Positions 1-5,763 are shown, counted from the stretch's first letter. The stretch is DNA of 5,787 nt from JAVVVD01 sp964642795 (GCA_964642795.1 CAZXRQ010000077.1:1-5787), one strand, 5' to 3'. Translations and numbers: made by a program. The notes: generated from the sequence alone by a model not told the origin.

Positions 1-7
1 CCCTGCG

Positions 8-28
8 AAAAAAAGCCAGCGCACCGGC
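8..28 (-). terminator. Terminator-like hairpin plus T7 in repeat unit 1
   Basis: Read on the minus strand, GCCGG (28-24), loop TGCG (23-20) and CTGGC (19-15) form a 5-bp stem with one G-U pair and a UNCG-type tetraloop. Seven T residues (14-8) follow directly. A second possible hairpin (50-27) lies just upstream and shares its last two bases with this one. The layout matches a weak intrinsic terminator, but the stem is short and activity is inferred only. Confidence 0.4.
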
Positions 29-118
29 AATAGCTTAACGGCTCTATTGCTGAGATCCGCGCCGCGCAGAAGCCAAGCCCGGCAGGGCAGCATTCACTCG
101 CCCCTTAGTCCCCCTGCG

Positions 119-139
119 AAAAAAAGCCAGCGCACCGGC
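119..139 (-). terminator. Terminator-like hairpin plus T7 in repeat unit 2
   Basis: Same structure as in unit 1, unchanged: stem arms 139-135 and 130-126, loop 134-131, T-run 125-119. The three substitutions of this unit all fall outside the hairpin and T-run. Confidence 0.4.
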
Positions 140-229
140 AATAGCTTAACGGCTCTATTGCTGAGACTCGCGCCGCGCAGAACCCAAGCCCGGCAGGGCA
201 GCATTCACTCGCCCCTTAGTCCCCCTGCG

Positions 230-250
230 AAAAAAAGCCAGCGCACCGGC
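230..250 (-). terminator. Terminator-like hairpin plus T7 in repeat unit 3
   Basis: Third identical copy: stem arms 250-246 and 241-237, loop 245-242, T-run 236-230. For a transcript leaving the operon leftwards it is the first such element after the main terminator at 363-386. Confidence 0.4.
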
Positions 251-265
251 AATAGCTTAACGGCT

Positions 266-340
266 CTATTGCTGAGATCCGCGCCGCGCAGAAGCCAAGC
301 CCGGCATGCAATAATACAAGCACGACGTAATCGCCCCCAT
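266..340 (-). CDS. Possible 24-codon mini-ORF running into the repeat array
   Basis: An ATG at 340-338 follows a perfect AGGAGG (355-350) at 9-nt spacing. The frame gives 24 residues, beginning MGAITSCLYYCMPG, and stops at TAG (268-266) inside repeat unit 3. The ribosome binding site is as good as those of the real genes. The peptide is very short, however, and its second half is simply repeat sequence. It may be the remnant 5' end of a gene displaced by the repeat array, a short leader peptide, or chance. It lies just downstream of the operon terminator, and no promoter was recognised. No function can be assigned. Confidence 0.2.
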   Translation of the reverse strand: MGAITSCLYYCMPGLASARRGSQQ

Positions 341-362
341 TGTATTTTCCCTCCTCATACAC
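307..362. other. Spacer between repeat array and operon terminator
   Basis: AT-richer unique sequence separating the array from the terminator. Apart from the ribosome-binding-site-like AGGAGG at 355-350 and the start of the mini-ORF at 340, I see no promoter, hairpin or gene here. Confidence 0.6.
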
Positions 363-386
363 AAAAAAGGGCGGGATAACCCGCCC
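363..386 (-). terminator. Intrinsic terminator of the operon
   Basis: On the minus strand a perfect 7-bp G+C stem, GGGCGGG (386-380) with CCCGCCC (375-369), encloses a TTAT loop and is followed by six T residues (368-363). It starts 21 nt after the lipoprotein stop codon and is the first terminator found downstream of all five genes, so it probably ends their shared transcript. The other orientation has no comparable T-run. Confidence 0.93.
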
Positions 387-406
387 CTGCGCTTAAATCA
401 TACTCT

Positions 407-898
407 CTATTCGGTCAGCGGCAGCTCTGCAAGCTCAGCAGTCACCGCCGCATCGCCCTCCGGCAGCGCAACAAACACCGTCCAATACGCCATATCCATC
501 GTACACACCTCCGGGGTCAGCTTGCGTATGTGCACGGTCACGACACCGCTTTCCTGCGTGACGCCGCTCACCTCCACCCGTATGGAGCCCGAGCCTGCCG
601 CAAAGCATATGGAGGCGAGCCGCCGCCCGTCAAACAGAGCGCCCAGCGAGGCAAGCTCTGTATTCAGCGCGTCAAGCTCATCGGCCGAAAGGTTTTGCGT
701 ATAGACCGCAAGCGCCTCCGCAGTATCGAACACGTCCACGACCGGCTCCGCGTCCGGAAGGGCCACTGCCGCCATGTACTTTATACATACCGCGTCATAT
801 TCCACGGCTCCCGCCTCCGTTTCCCCCGTATGCGCCGCGCAGCCTGAAAGCATAAGCGCAAATACAGCCGCCAGCGCCAGCGGTATAATCCATTTCAC
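407..898 (-). CDS. Small secreted lipoprotein, uncharacterised clostridial type
   Basis: A 163-residue protein. Lys2 and a hydrophobic stretch (residues 4-17) lead to lipobox LSGC, with Cys20 the predicted lipid-anchored residue, so it should sit on the outer face of the membrane. Start: GTG at 898-896, with AGGAG (913-909) 10 nt upstream; the ATG at 893 is out of frame. The C-terminal half carries SGSIRVEV (103-110) and a P-E-V-x-T-x-D-M-A-x-W pattern (129-139). From memory this recurs in small clostridial proteins of unknown function and is loosely like the PrcB C-terminal domain; that link is tentative. The gene is 44 nt behind the aminotransferase with no terminator between, so it is probably co-transcribed, though nothing ties it to the metabolic genes. 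Lipoprotein status is secure; function is unknown. Confidence 0.88.
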   Translation of the reverse strand: MKWIIPLALAAVFALMLSGCAAHTGETEAGAVEYDAVCIKYMAAVALPDAEPVVDVFDTAEALAVYTQNLSADELDALNTELASLGALFDGRRLASICFAAGSGSIRVEVSGVTQESGVVTVHIRKLTPEVCTMDMAYWTVFVALPEGDAAVTAELAELPLTE

Positions 899-921
899 AG
901 CACATCCACTCCTCTAGCGCC

Positions 922-930
922 AGTATATCA
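922..930 (-). promoter_or_regulatory. Possible extended -10 promoter for the lipoprotein gene
   Basis: The gap between aminotransferase and lipoprotein contains TG-A-TATACT on the minus strand, an extended -10 match with five of six consensus bases. No -35 box was found. Transcription would begin near 915, just ahead of the AGGAG. It could give the lipoprotein separate expression, but a match this short can occur by chance. Confidence 0.25.
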
Positions 931-942
931 CGGAAGGGGCGT

Positions 943-2130
943 TTACGGCCGCATTTCCTCATACAGCGCGGCAAATGCCGGCAGGCTGCGGCGCACCTTG
1001 TCCGTGCTTACGCAGTAGCATATGCGAAAATGCGTCGGGCAGCCGAAGCTCTCGCCGCTGACCACCAGCACGTCGTGCTGCTTTGCGGCCTCGCAGAAGG
1101 CGTTGGCATCACCGTTGGGCGCCTCCACAAACAGATAGAACGCGCCGCCGGGCTTTGCGCAGCGGTAGCCCATATCCGTAAGCGCGCCGTACAGCAGATC
1201 GCGGTTTATGCGATAGGTCGTAAGGTCGCTGGGCACGTCCGAGCAGCGCGCAACCACGCGCTGCATAAGGCTGGGCGCGCACACATAGCCCATGCGCCTG
1301 AGCGCTCCCATAGTCGCCGCGCATATGCCGCCGAAGTCGTCTATCTCGTCCGGTACAAGTATGTAGCCTATGCGCTCTCCGGGTACGGATATGGATTTTG
1401 AGTAGGAGTAGCACACTATTGTGTTGGGATAGTAGTGCGTGACGAAGGGCGCTTCCCCCTCGTACACAAGCTCCCGGTACGGCTCGTCGCTCAGCAGATA
1501 TATGGCGTGGCCGATCTGCGCGGACTTTTCAATCAGCAGCTCCGAAAGCCGCACGATGGTCTCCTCAGTATATACCACGCCGGAGGGGTTGTTGGGGGTG
1601 TTTATCACCACCGCCTGCGTGTTGTTGTTGATAAGCCCCGCCAAGGCGTCAAAGTTTATCTGGAAATTCTCCTTGTCCGGAGGCGTCACCACCAGCCTGC
1701 CGCCGTTTACGGCCGCAAACTGCGTATACTCCGGAAAGAACGGCGCTATTGCAACAAATTCCGTGCTGCTGTTTATTGTGAGCGCGGAGAAGCAGGTAGT
1801 AAGCGAGGTCGCCGCGCCGCAGGTCATACAGATGTTGCGGTGTGCAAAATGCGTGCCGAAGCGCCGGTTCAGGCTTTCCGCTATCGCATCGCGCACCGCT
1901 ATATCGCCCGGCGCGCTGGTGTAGCCGTGCACGGTCATGGGATCCTCGTGCGTCAGTATGTCGACCATTGCGTCCAGCACTGCCCTGGGCGGCGGTACGC
2001 TGGGGTTGCCCAGCGAAAAATCAAACACGTTCTCTCCGCCCACGCAGCCTGCGCGCAGCTTGCCGAACTCAAAAAGCTCCCGTATTGCGGAAGGGCTGTT
2101 GCCCAGCGCCGCAAGCTCGTTGTTTACCAT
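943..2130 (-). CDS. PLP-dependent class I/II aminotransferase
   Basis: A 395-residue fold-type I aminotransferase, cytoplasmic, of normal full length. It should move an amino group from an amino acid to an acceptor oxo acid such as 2-oxoglutarate. Visible motifs: FDFSLGNPSVPPP near the N-terminus (36-48), NTPNNPSG (177-184), DEPYRE (215-220; Asp and Tyr contact PLP), SYSKS with Lys245 as the Schiff-base lysine, GERIGY (251-256) and HFRI with Arg369, the expected carboxylate-binding arginine. Start: ATG at 2130, with GGAGG (2141-2137) 6 nt upstream. It begins 17 nt after iorB, so it is almost surely in the same operon. That context suggests it supplies the 2-oxo acid for IorAB, probably from an aromatic amino acid, but residues alone do not fix the substrate. 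Class is certain; specificity is inferred. Confidence 0.95.
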   Translation of the reverse strand: MVNNELAALGNSPSAIRELFEFGKLRAGCVGGENVFDFSLGNPSVPPPRAVLDAMVDILTHEDPMTVHGYTSAPGDIAVRDAIAESLNRRFGTHFAHRNICMTCGAATSLTTCFSALTINSSTEFVAIAPFFPEYTQFAAVNGGRLVVTPPDKENFQINFDALAGLINNNTQAVVINTPNNPSGVVYTEETIVRLSELLIEKSAQIGHAIYLLSDEPYRELVYEGEAPFVTHYYPNTIVCYSYSKSISVPGERIGYILVPDEIDDFGGICAATMGALRRMGYVCAPSLMQRVVARCSDVPSDLTTYRINRDLLYGALTDMGYRCAKPGGAFYLFVEAPNGDANAFCEAAKQHDVLVVSGESFGCPTHFRICYCVSTDKVRRSLPAFAALYEEMRP

Positions 2131-2147
2131 AACGCGCCTCCGTTCTG

Positions 2148-2726
2148 TTATGCTTGGTAGTTATAGCCCGCATCGAACGCCTTTGCGTTCAGCTCCACCA
2201 GCTTCGCCGGCAGAAGGCCTGCAAGTATGCCCTTCCAATCCAGCTCGCCAATATCCATCGCGCGCACCAGCGCTCCAAGCAGCACCACGTTCATGCACTT
2301 GGCGTTGCCCAGCCCCACCGCGATATCCGCAGCCGGCAGCACCATACAGTCAAAGCTGCCCTGCATGGCCTCCAGACAGCCTGCGGGGTACTGCTCCGCA
2401 CCGCTTGCCACGCCCATGGGATATATCTCGTAGTCGTTAATCACGGCCTTGCCGTCCGGCTTCAAAAACTCCGCGTAGCGCACGGCCTCCATCTTCTCGA
2501 ATGCGACCAGCACATCCGCGCTGCCCCTCCCGATTATAGGCGAGTGCACCTCGCTTCCGTAGCGCACCTGCGTGGATACGCTGCCACCGCGCTGTGCCAT
2601 GCCGTGCACCTCGCTCATCTTTACATCGTAGCCCTCCGCGATCAGCGCCTGCGTAAGCGCGCGGCTTACCAGTATCGCGCCCTGTCCGCCCACGCCGCAG
2701 AGCATTATGCTTTTAACGTTTTCCAT
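2148..2726 (-). CDS. iorB: Indolepyruvate ferredoxin oxidoreductase, beta subunit
   Basis: A 192-residue protein of the gamma-domain (oxoacid:acceptor oxidoreductase) family, partner of IorA. It carries the family signatures GVGGQG (11-16) near the N-terminus and SEVHGMAQRGGSV (38-50), and its length is usual for IorB. With IorA it converts aryl pyruvates plus CoA and oxidised ferredoxin to aryl-acetyl-CoA, CO2 and reduced ferredoxin. Start: ATG at 2726, with AGG at 2736-2734, 7 nt upstream. An in-frame start at 2807 would add 27 residues read through the iorA ferredoxin domain and lacks family similarity, so I reject it. The gene starts 4 nt after the iorA stop and its ribosome binding site abuts that stop, which favours translational coupling and equal subunit amounts. 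Confidence 0.96.
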   Translation of the reverse strand: MENVKSIMLCGVGGQGAILVSRALTQALIAEGYDVKMSEVHGMAQRGGSVSTQVRYGSEVHSPIIGRGSADVLVAFEKMEAVRYAEFLKPDGKAVINDYEIYPMGVASGAEQYPAGCLEAMQGSFDCMVLPAADIAVGLGNAKCMNVVLLGALVRAMDIGELDWKGILAGLLPAKLVELNAKAFDAGYNYQA

Positions 2727-2730
2727 ATAT

Positions 2731-4473
2731 TCACCTGTCCCTTTCGATAGCGCCGAACGGGCACACCTGTGCGCACACCGTACAGCCGGTGCAGAGCGTT
2801 TTATCAATATCCGCCTTGCCGTCCTTTATGGATACGGCGGGGCAGCCCACCTTTAAGCACAGCTTGCAGCCGCGGCATTTATCCGTAACGGTGCAGGAGC
2901 CTATATCGTGCTTGATGCGTTTGATAAGCAGGCAGGGCCTGCGGGTGATTATCGCGGCGGGAGCCTCGCTTGCCAACGCGCCGTCCACAGCCTTCTGCAT
3001 CGCGGTTAGATCCTGCGGATCCGCAATGAATATGTTTTCGTAGCCTATCGCGCGCAGCACCTTTTCTATATCTATGCTCGGCGCGGGCTCGCCCATCAGC
3101 GTTTCGCCGCTGCCGGGATTGTCCTGATGCCCCGTCATGCCGGTGATGGAATTATCCAGCACGCAGGGTATCACCTCGCCCTTGTTGTAGATGATCTCGG
3201 CGGCGCCGGTCATGCCGCTGTGGAAAAACGTGGAATCGCCCAGCACGCCGAATATCTTCTTCTGCTTGCCCTGCATCTTAAACGCCTTGCTCATGCCCAT
3301 CGCCGCGGAGAAGCCCCCGCCCATGCACACCACGGAATCCATGGCGTTCAGGGGAGCGGCGCAGCCCAGGGTGTAGCAGCCAATGTCGCCCGCGATTATG
3401 TACTCGCCGTTTTTGCTCAGCGTGTAGAAGAATCCTCTGTGCGGGCAGCCCGGGCACAGCACCGGCGGCCTCACCACCGGCTTTACGTCCAGCGCCCTGA
3501 CCTCGGGCTCGGTTCCGAACACACCCTGCGCGACTATTTCGGGATTAAGCTCGTACACGGGGGATATCGCCTGCTTGCCTATGCAGGGTATGCCGGAAGC
3601 CAGTATCTGCTCCTCCATGAAGGGATCCAGCTCCTCCACGACATACAGCGCATCAACGTGCGCCGCAAGCTCGCGTATCAGCTTCATGGGGAGCGGATTG
3701 GAAAAGCCCACCTTCAAAAACGACGCGTCCTCCGGGAAGCATTCCTTGGCGTACTGGTAGGCTACGCCCGCGCTCACCACGCCGTACTTTTTGCCCTTTA
3801 GCTCGAGGCGGTTCAACGGGGTCTCGTTGGTGAACTGCTCAAGCGCGCTGAACTTATCCACCAGCTCAAGCCGGTGCCGCTTGGCGTTTGCCGGGGTGCT
3901 TACGAACTTCTTAACGTTGCGCTTATATTCCGGCGCAACATGATCCACCCGCTCGTCCTCACCCACAAGGCTCTTGGAATGGCACACGCGGGTGGTCATG
4001 CGAAACAGCACGGGCAGGTCGAACTTTTCACTTATGTCGAACGCCGCGTGCATAAACGTACGGCATTCCTCACTGTCGCTCGGCTCCACCATGGGAAGGC
4101 GTGCCGCGCGCGCATAGTGGCGGTTGTCCTGCTCGTTCTGCGACGAATGCATGCTGGGATCGTCCGCGCTGACTATTACTAAGCCCGCTCCCACGCCGTT
4201 GTAGGCGGCGGTGAATATGGGATCCGCCGCGACGTTTACGCCCACGTGCTTCATCGCGCTCATGCTCCTGCTGCCCGCGATGCTCGCGCCGTAGGCCACC
4301 TCCGTTGCCACCTTTTCATTGGGCGCCCATTCGGAATATACCGCGGGGGCATACTTGGGCAGGTTTTCGAAGATCTCCGTGCTGGGCGTGCCGGGATAGG
4401 CTGAGCATACGCTTACGCCAGCCTCGTACGCGCCCCGCGCCGCGGCCTCGTTGCCGCTCAACAGTTTTTTCAT
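2731..4473 (-). CDS. iorA: Indolepyruvate ferredoxin oxidoreductase, alpha subunit
   Basis: A 580-residue catalytic subunit that uses thiamine diphosphate and iron-sulfur clusters to decarboxylate aryl pyruvates oxidatively. Order: N-terminal pyrimidine-binding domain with GNEAAARGAYEAG (7-19) and AYPGTPSTEI (25-34); CPGCPHR (340-346); TPP domain with GDIGCY (362-367), GDST (412-415) and DNSITGMTGHQ (440-450); C-terminal ferredoxin domain with C533, C536, C539, C544-P and then C561, C564, C567, C571-P, enough for two 4Fe-4S clusters. All key residues are present and the length is normal. Start: ATG at 4473, with AAGAGG (4487-4482) 8 nt before it. The in-frame GTG at 4482 overlaps that ribosome binding site and is rejected. 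It follows the kinase by 41 nt and precedes iorB by 4 nt. The usual substrates are indole-, phenyl- and hydroxyphenylpyruvate; the exact preference here is not readable. Confidence 0.97.
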   Translation of the reverse strand: MKKLLSGNEAAARGAYEAGVSVCSAYPGTPSTEIFENLPKYAPAVYSEWAPNEKVATEVAYGASIAGSRSMSAMKHVGVNVAADPIFTAAYNGVGAGLVIVSADDPSMHSSQNEQDNRHYARAARLPMVEPSDSEECRTFMHAAFDISEKFDLPVLFRMTTRVCHSKSLVGEDERVDHVAPEYKRNVKKFVSTPANAKRHRLELVDKFSALEQFTNETPLNRLELKGKKYGVVSAGVAYQYAKECFPEDASFLKVGFSNPLPMKLIRELAAHVDALYVVEELDPFMEEQILASGIPCIGKQAISPVYELNPEIVAQGVFGTEPEVRALDVKPVVRPPVLCPGCPHRGFFYTLSKNGEYIIAGDIGCYTLGCAAPLNAMDSVVCMGGGFSAAMGMSKAFKMQGKQKKIFGVLGDSTFFHSGMTGAAEIIYNKGEVIPCVLDNSITGMTGHQDNPGSGETLMGEPAPSIDIEKVLRAIGYENIFIADPQDLTAMQKAVDGALASEAPAAIITRRPCLLIKRIKHDIGSCTVTDKCRGCKLCLKVGCPAVSIKDGKADIDKTLCTGCTVCAQVCPFGAIERDR

Positions 4474-4479
4474 AGGATG

Positions 4480-4487
4480 CACCTCTT
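4480..4487 (-). promoter_or_regulatory. Ribosome binding site deciding the iorA start
   Basis: AAGAGG at 4487-4482 lies 8 nt upstream of ATG 4473, which encodes MKKLLSGNEA. Its last G is the first base of the competing in-frame GTG (4482-4480), so that GTG cannot be served by this site. The family N-terminus also begins close to the ATG. Confidence 0.75.
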
Positions 4488-4491
4488 ATCA

Positions 4492-4511
4492 GTTTATAGT
4501 CGGTTTATAGT
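4492..4511. repeat. 9-bp direct repeat in the kinase-iorA gap
   Basis: GTTTATAGT occurs at 4492-4500 and again at 4503-4511, 11 bp apart, about one helical turn. On the minus strand each copy contains TATAAA, resembling a -10 box, but no -35 box sits at the right distance. It fills much of the 41-nt gap. It could be a tandem protein-binding site, an internal promoter element or simple slippage. Confidence 0.5.
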
Positions 4512-4514
4512 AGC

Positions 4515-5567
4515 TTAGTATATCTTAGCAGGCTCGCCCTCCAGCACGCGAAGCACACCGTCGGCAAGGCTTTGCATCTCGTTTTCGCCGGGTATGCGGA
4601 TGGTTTTGAATTTGCCGCCCAGATACCCCTCTATCTCGGATACGAAGCTATCGCTTGCGGCTATGCCGCCGGTAAACACCACGGCGTCCACGTTAAAGCG
4701 CAGCACCGCAGCCATTGCGCCTATATCCTTGGCGTGCTGATACGCAAGCGCGCGAAACACCAGCTTTGCGTCAGCGTCGCCTGCGAATGCGCGGGATTCC
4801 ACCTCGCGGAAATCGCGTGTGCCAAGATAGCTGAACACGCCCGCCTCGCTGCCGATTTTGCGCTTGACCTCCGCTTTGGTAAGCCCGGAAAAGCACAGGT
4901 TGACCAGCGCGTTTGACGGAAGACTGCCGCCGCGGTCCATGCCCATGGAGCCGTCGTCCTTCACGTTGAACACATCCGTCACCCGGCCATGCTCGTGAGC
5001 GGCTATGCTTACCCCGCCACCCATGTGCGCCACGATAAGGTTAAGCTCCGCATACGGCCGGCCCATTATAGCAGCGGCCTTACGCGCGGTGCTCTTGTGG
5101 TTGAGCGCATGGAAAAAGCTCTCGCGCTCCATGCCGTTAAGCCCGCTTATGCGCGCAACGTCGCTCAGCTCGTCCACGCTGACGGGATCTGCAAAGTACG
5201 CCTTAACCCCCGCCATGTCCGCGATGTCCTTTGCAAGCAGCACCCCGAGGTTTGAGGCGTGTTCGCCGTATACGGGGTTGAGCGCATCGTATATCACACG
5301 CTCCGTCACCTCGTACACGCCGCTTTCGATATGGCGAAGCAGCCCGCCCCGCCCGGCTACTGCGGCAAAATCGGCGGGCGCCTTGCCTGTGCTTTTAAGC
5401 CAGTCCAGTATCAGCCCAAGCCGGTATTCCCGCTGTGAAGCCACATGCGGAAAATTCGCAAGCTCCGCCGCGGAGTGCGTTATGGTAGTTTTAAGCTGTT
5501 CCTTATCCCGATCGAAAACCGCTGCCTTGGTGCTGGTCGCGCCGGGATTTATCACTAAAATCTGCAT
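4515..5567 (-). CDS. Butyrate kinase family acyl kinase
   Basis: A 350-residue ASKHA-fold kinase of the acetate/butyrate kinase family, cytoplasmic, usual length for butyrate kinase. The expected reaction is acyl phosphate plus ADP to carboxylic acid plus ATP. Motifs: NPGATSTK (7-14, phosphate binding), AGRGGLL (71-77), GEHASNLG (101-108), DPVSVDE (127-133), HALNHK (153-158), HMGGG (181-185), FTGGIA (298-303) and PGENEM (326-331). One region departs from what I remember of butyrate kinases: the family reads roughly NALDGxGPFSPERxGxLP, whereas here residues 201-217 read NVKDDGSMGMDRGGSLP. Start: ATG at 5567, with GGGAGGA (5577-5571) 3 nt ahead. Being first in an operon with IorAB and an aminotransferase, it more likely acts on the acyl phosphate from that pathway than on butyryl phosphate, so I withhold the symbol buk. 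Family is certain; substrate is inferred. Confidence 0.93.
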   Translation of the reverse strand: MQILVINPGATSTKAAVFDRDKEQLKTTITHSAAELANFPHVASQREYRLGLILDWLKSTGKAPADFAAVAGRGGLLRHIESGVYEVTERVIYDALNPVYGEHASNLGVLLAKDIADMAGVKAYFADPVSVDELSDVARISGLNGMERESFFHALNHKSTARKAAAIMGRPYAELNLIVAHMGGGVSIAAHEHGRVTDVFNVKDDGSMGMDRGGSLPSNALVNLCFSGLTKAEVKRKIGSEAGVFSYLGTRDFREVESRAFAGDADAKLVFRALAYQHAKDIGAMAAVLRFNVDAVVFTGGIAASDSFVSEIEGYLGGKFKTIRIPGENEMQSLADGVLRVLEGEPAKIY

Positions 5568-5726
5568 TAGTCCTCCCGCTCTGCGGTATTATTATATTGA
5601 TATGCGTTAATTGGTACGCGCATACTGAGCAAAGCCCGTATACATATACACCTTATCACATGTGAGTCCTCATCAACAGCGGTTGGACCATTTATATCTT
5701 ATATATTATGCACGGTTCCGCGCGGC
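5568..5726 (-). promoter_or_regulatory. Operon promoter and leader region
   Basis: AT-rich non-coding region ahead of the kinase gene. Two weak promoter candidates are visible on the minus strand. One is TTGCCG (5728-5723), 17 nt, then TATATA (5705-5700), giving a leader of about 125 nt. The other is a perfect TATAAT (5596-5591), 24 nt before the ATG, without a recognisable -35. Possible protein-binding palindromes are TCACATGTGA (5656-5665), GTATAcaTATAC (5638-5649) and the inverted repeat TATGCG/CGCATA (5601-5606 and 5619-5624) just upstream of the TATAAT. No T-box or riboswitch motif was recognised. Confidence 0.4.
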
Positions 5727-5763
5727 AAAATGCAAAACGGCGGGATGCATCTGCATCCCGCCG
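5727..5763 (-). terminator. Intrinsic terminator of an upstream minus-strand gene
   Basis: CGGCGGGATGCA (5738-5749) and TGCATCCCGCCG (5752-5763) are perfect inverted complements, giving an 11-bp stem with a 4-nt loop. On the minus strand TTTT (5737-5734), GCA and another TTTT (5730-5727) follow. The plus orientation has no T-run. It therefore ends transcription coming from beyond the right edge and separates that gene from the kinase operon. Confidence 0.88.

Larger units (their letters stand above)
1..306. repeat. 111-bp tandem repeat array, 2.76 copies visible
   Basis: Three head-to-tail copies with an exact 111-bp period: 1-111, 112-222 and a partial third at 223-306 that diverges at position 307. 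The array is cut by the left edge, so the true copy number is unknown. Copies 1 and 3 are identical over the shared 84 bp. Copy 2 differs at three bases: TC at 56-57 becomes CT at 167-168, and G72 becomes C183. The seven-A run has the same length in every copy. Each unit contains a 7-bp inverted repeat, GCAATAG/CTATTGC, around a 10-nt loop (27-50, 138-161, 249-272). There are no unique spacers, so this is not CRISPR. I do not recognise the family; it resembles an intergenic or minisatellite-like repeat. Confidence 0.97.

Noticed and set aside
1..306. CRISPR array
   Set aside because: The repeats are contiguous 111-bp units with no variable spacers.
47..379. Plus-strand open frame through the repeat array (110 codons, Arg/Pro/Ser-rich)
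   Set aside because: It starts at a TTG without a ribosome binding site, consists of repeat translation, and ends inside the loop of the opposite-strand terminator. One stop-free frame in a repeat whose period is divisible by three needs no selection.
1435..2160. Long plus-strand frame opposite the aminotransferase
   Set aside because: Shadow of a GC-rich gene: basic, low-complexity translation without a recognisable domain, while the minus strand encodes a full aminotransferase.
2727..2807. N-terminal extension of iorB from an upstream start
   Set aside because: It would translate the iorA ferredoxin coding region in another frame; the ATG at 2726 has its own ribosome binding site and begins the family N-terminus.
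3127..3801. Long plus-strand frame opposite iorA
   Set aside because: Antisense shadow rich in His, Arg and Ala with no family signature; iorA motifs are intact on the other strand.
4474..4482. GTG start for iorA, three codons upstream
   Set aside because: It overlaps the Shine-Dalgarno sequence that serves ATG 4473.
5005..5610. Plus-strand frame opposite the kinase
   Set aside because: Antisense shadow; Ser/Ala-rich with no domain, and the kinase motifs are complete on the minus strand.
5568..5726. T-box or other riboswitch in the leader
   Set aside because: No conserved T-box sequence and no terminator/antiterminator pair could be found between the promoter candidates and the kinase start.
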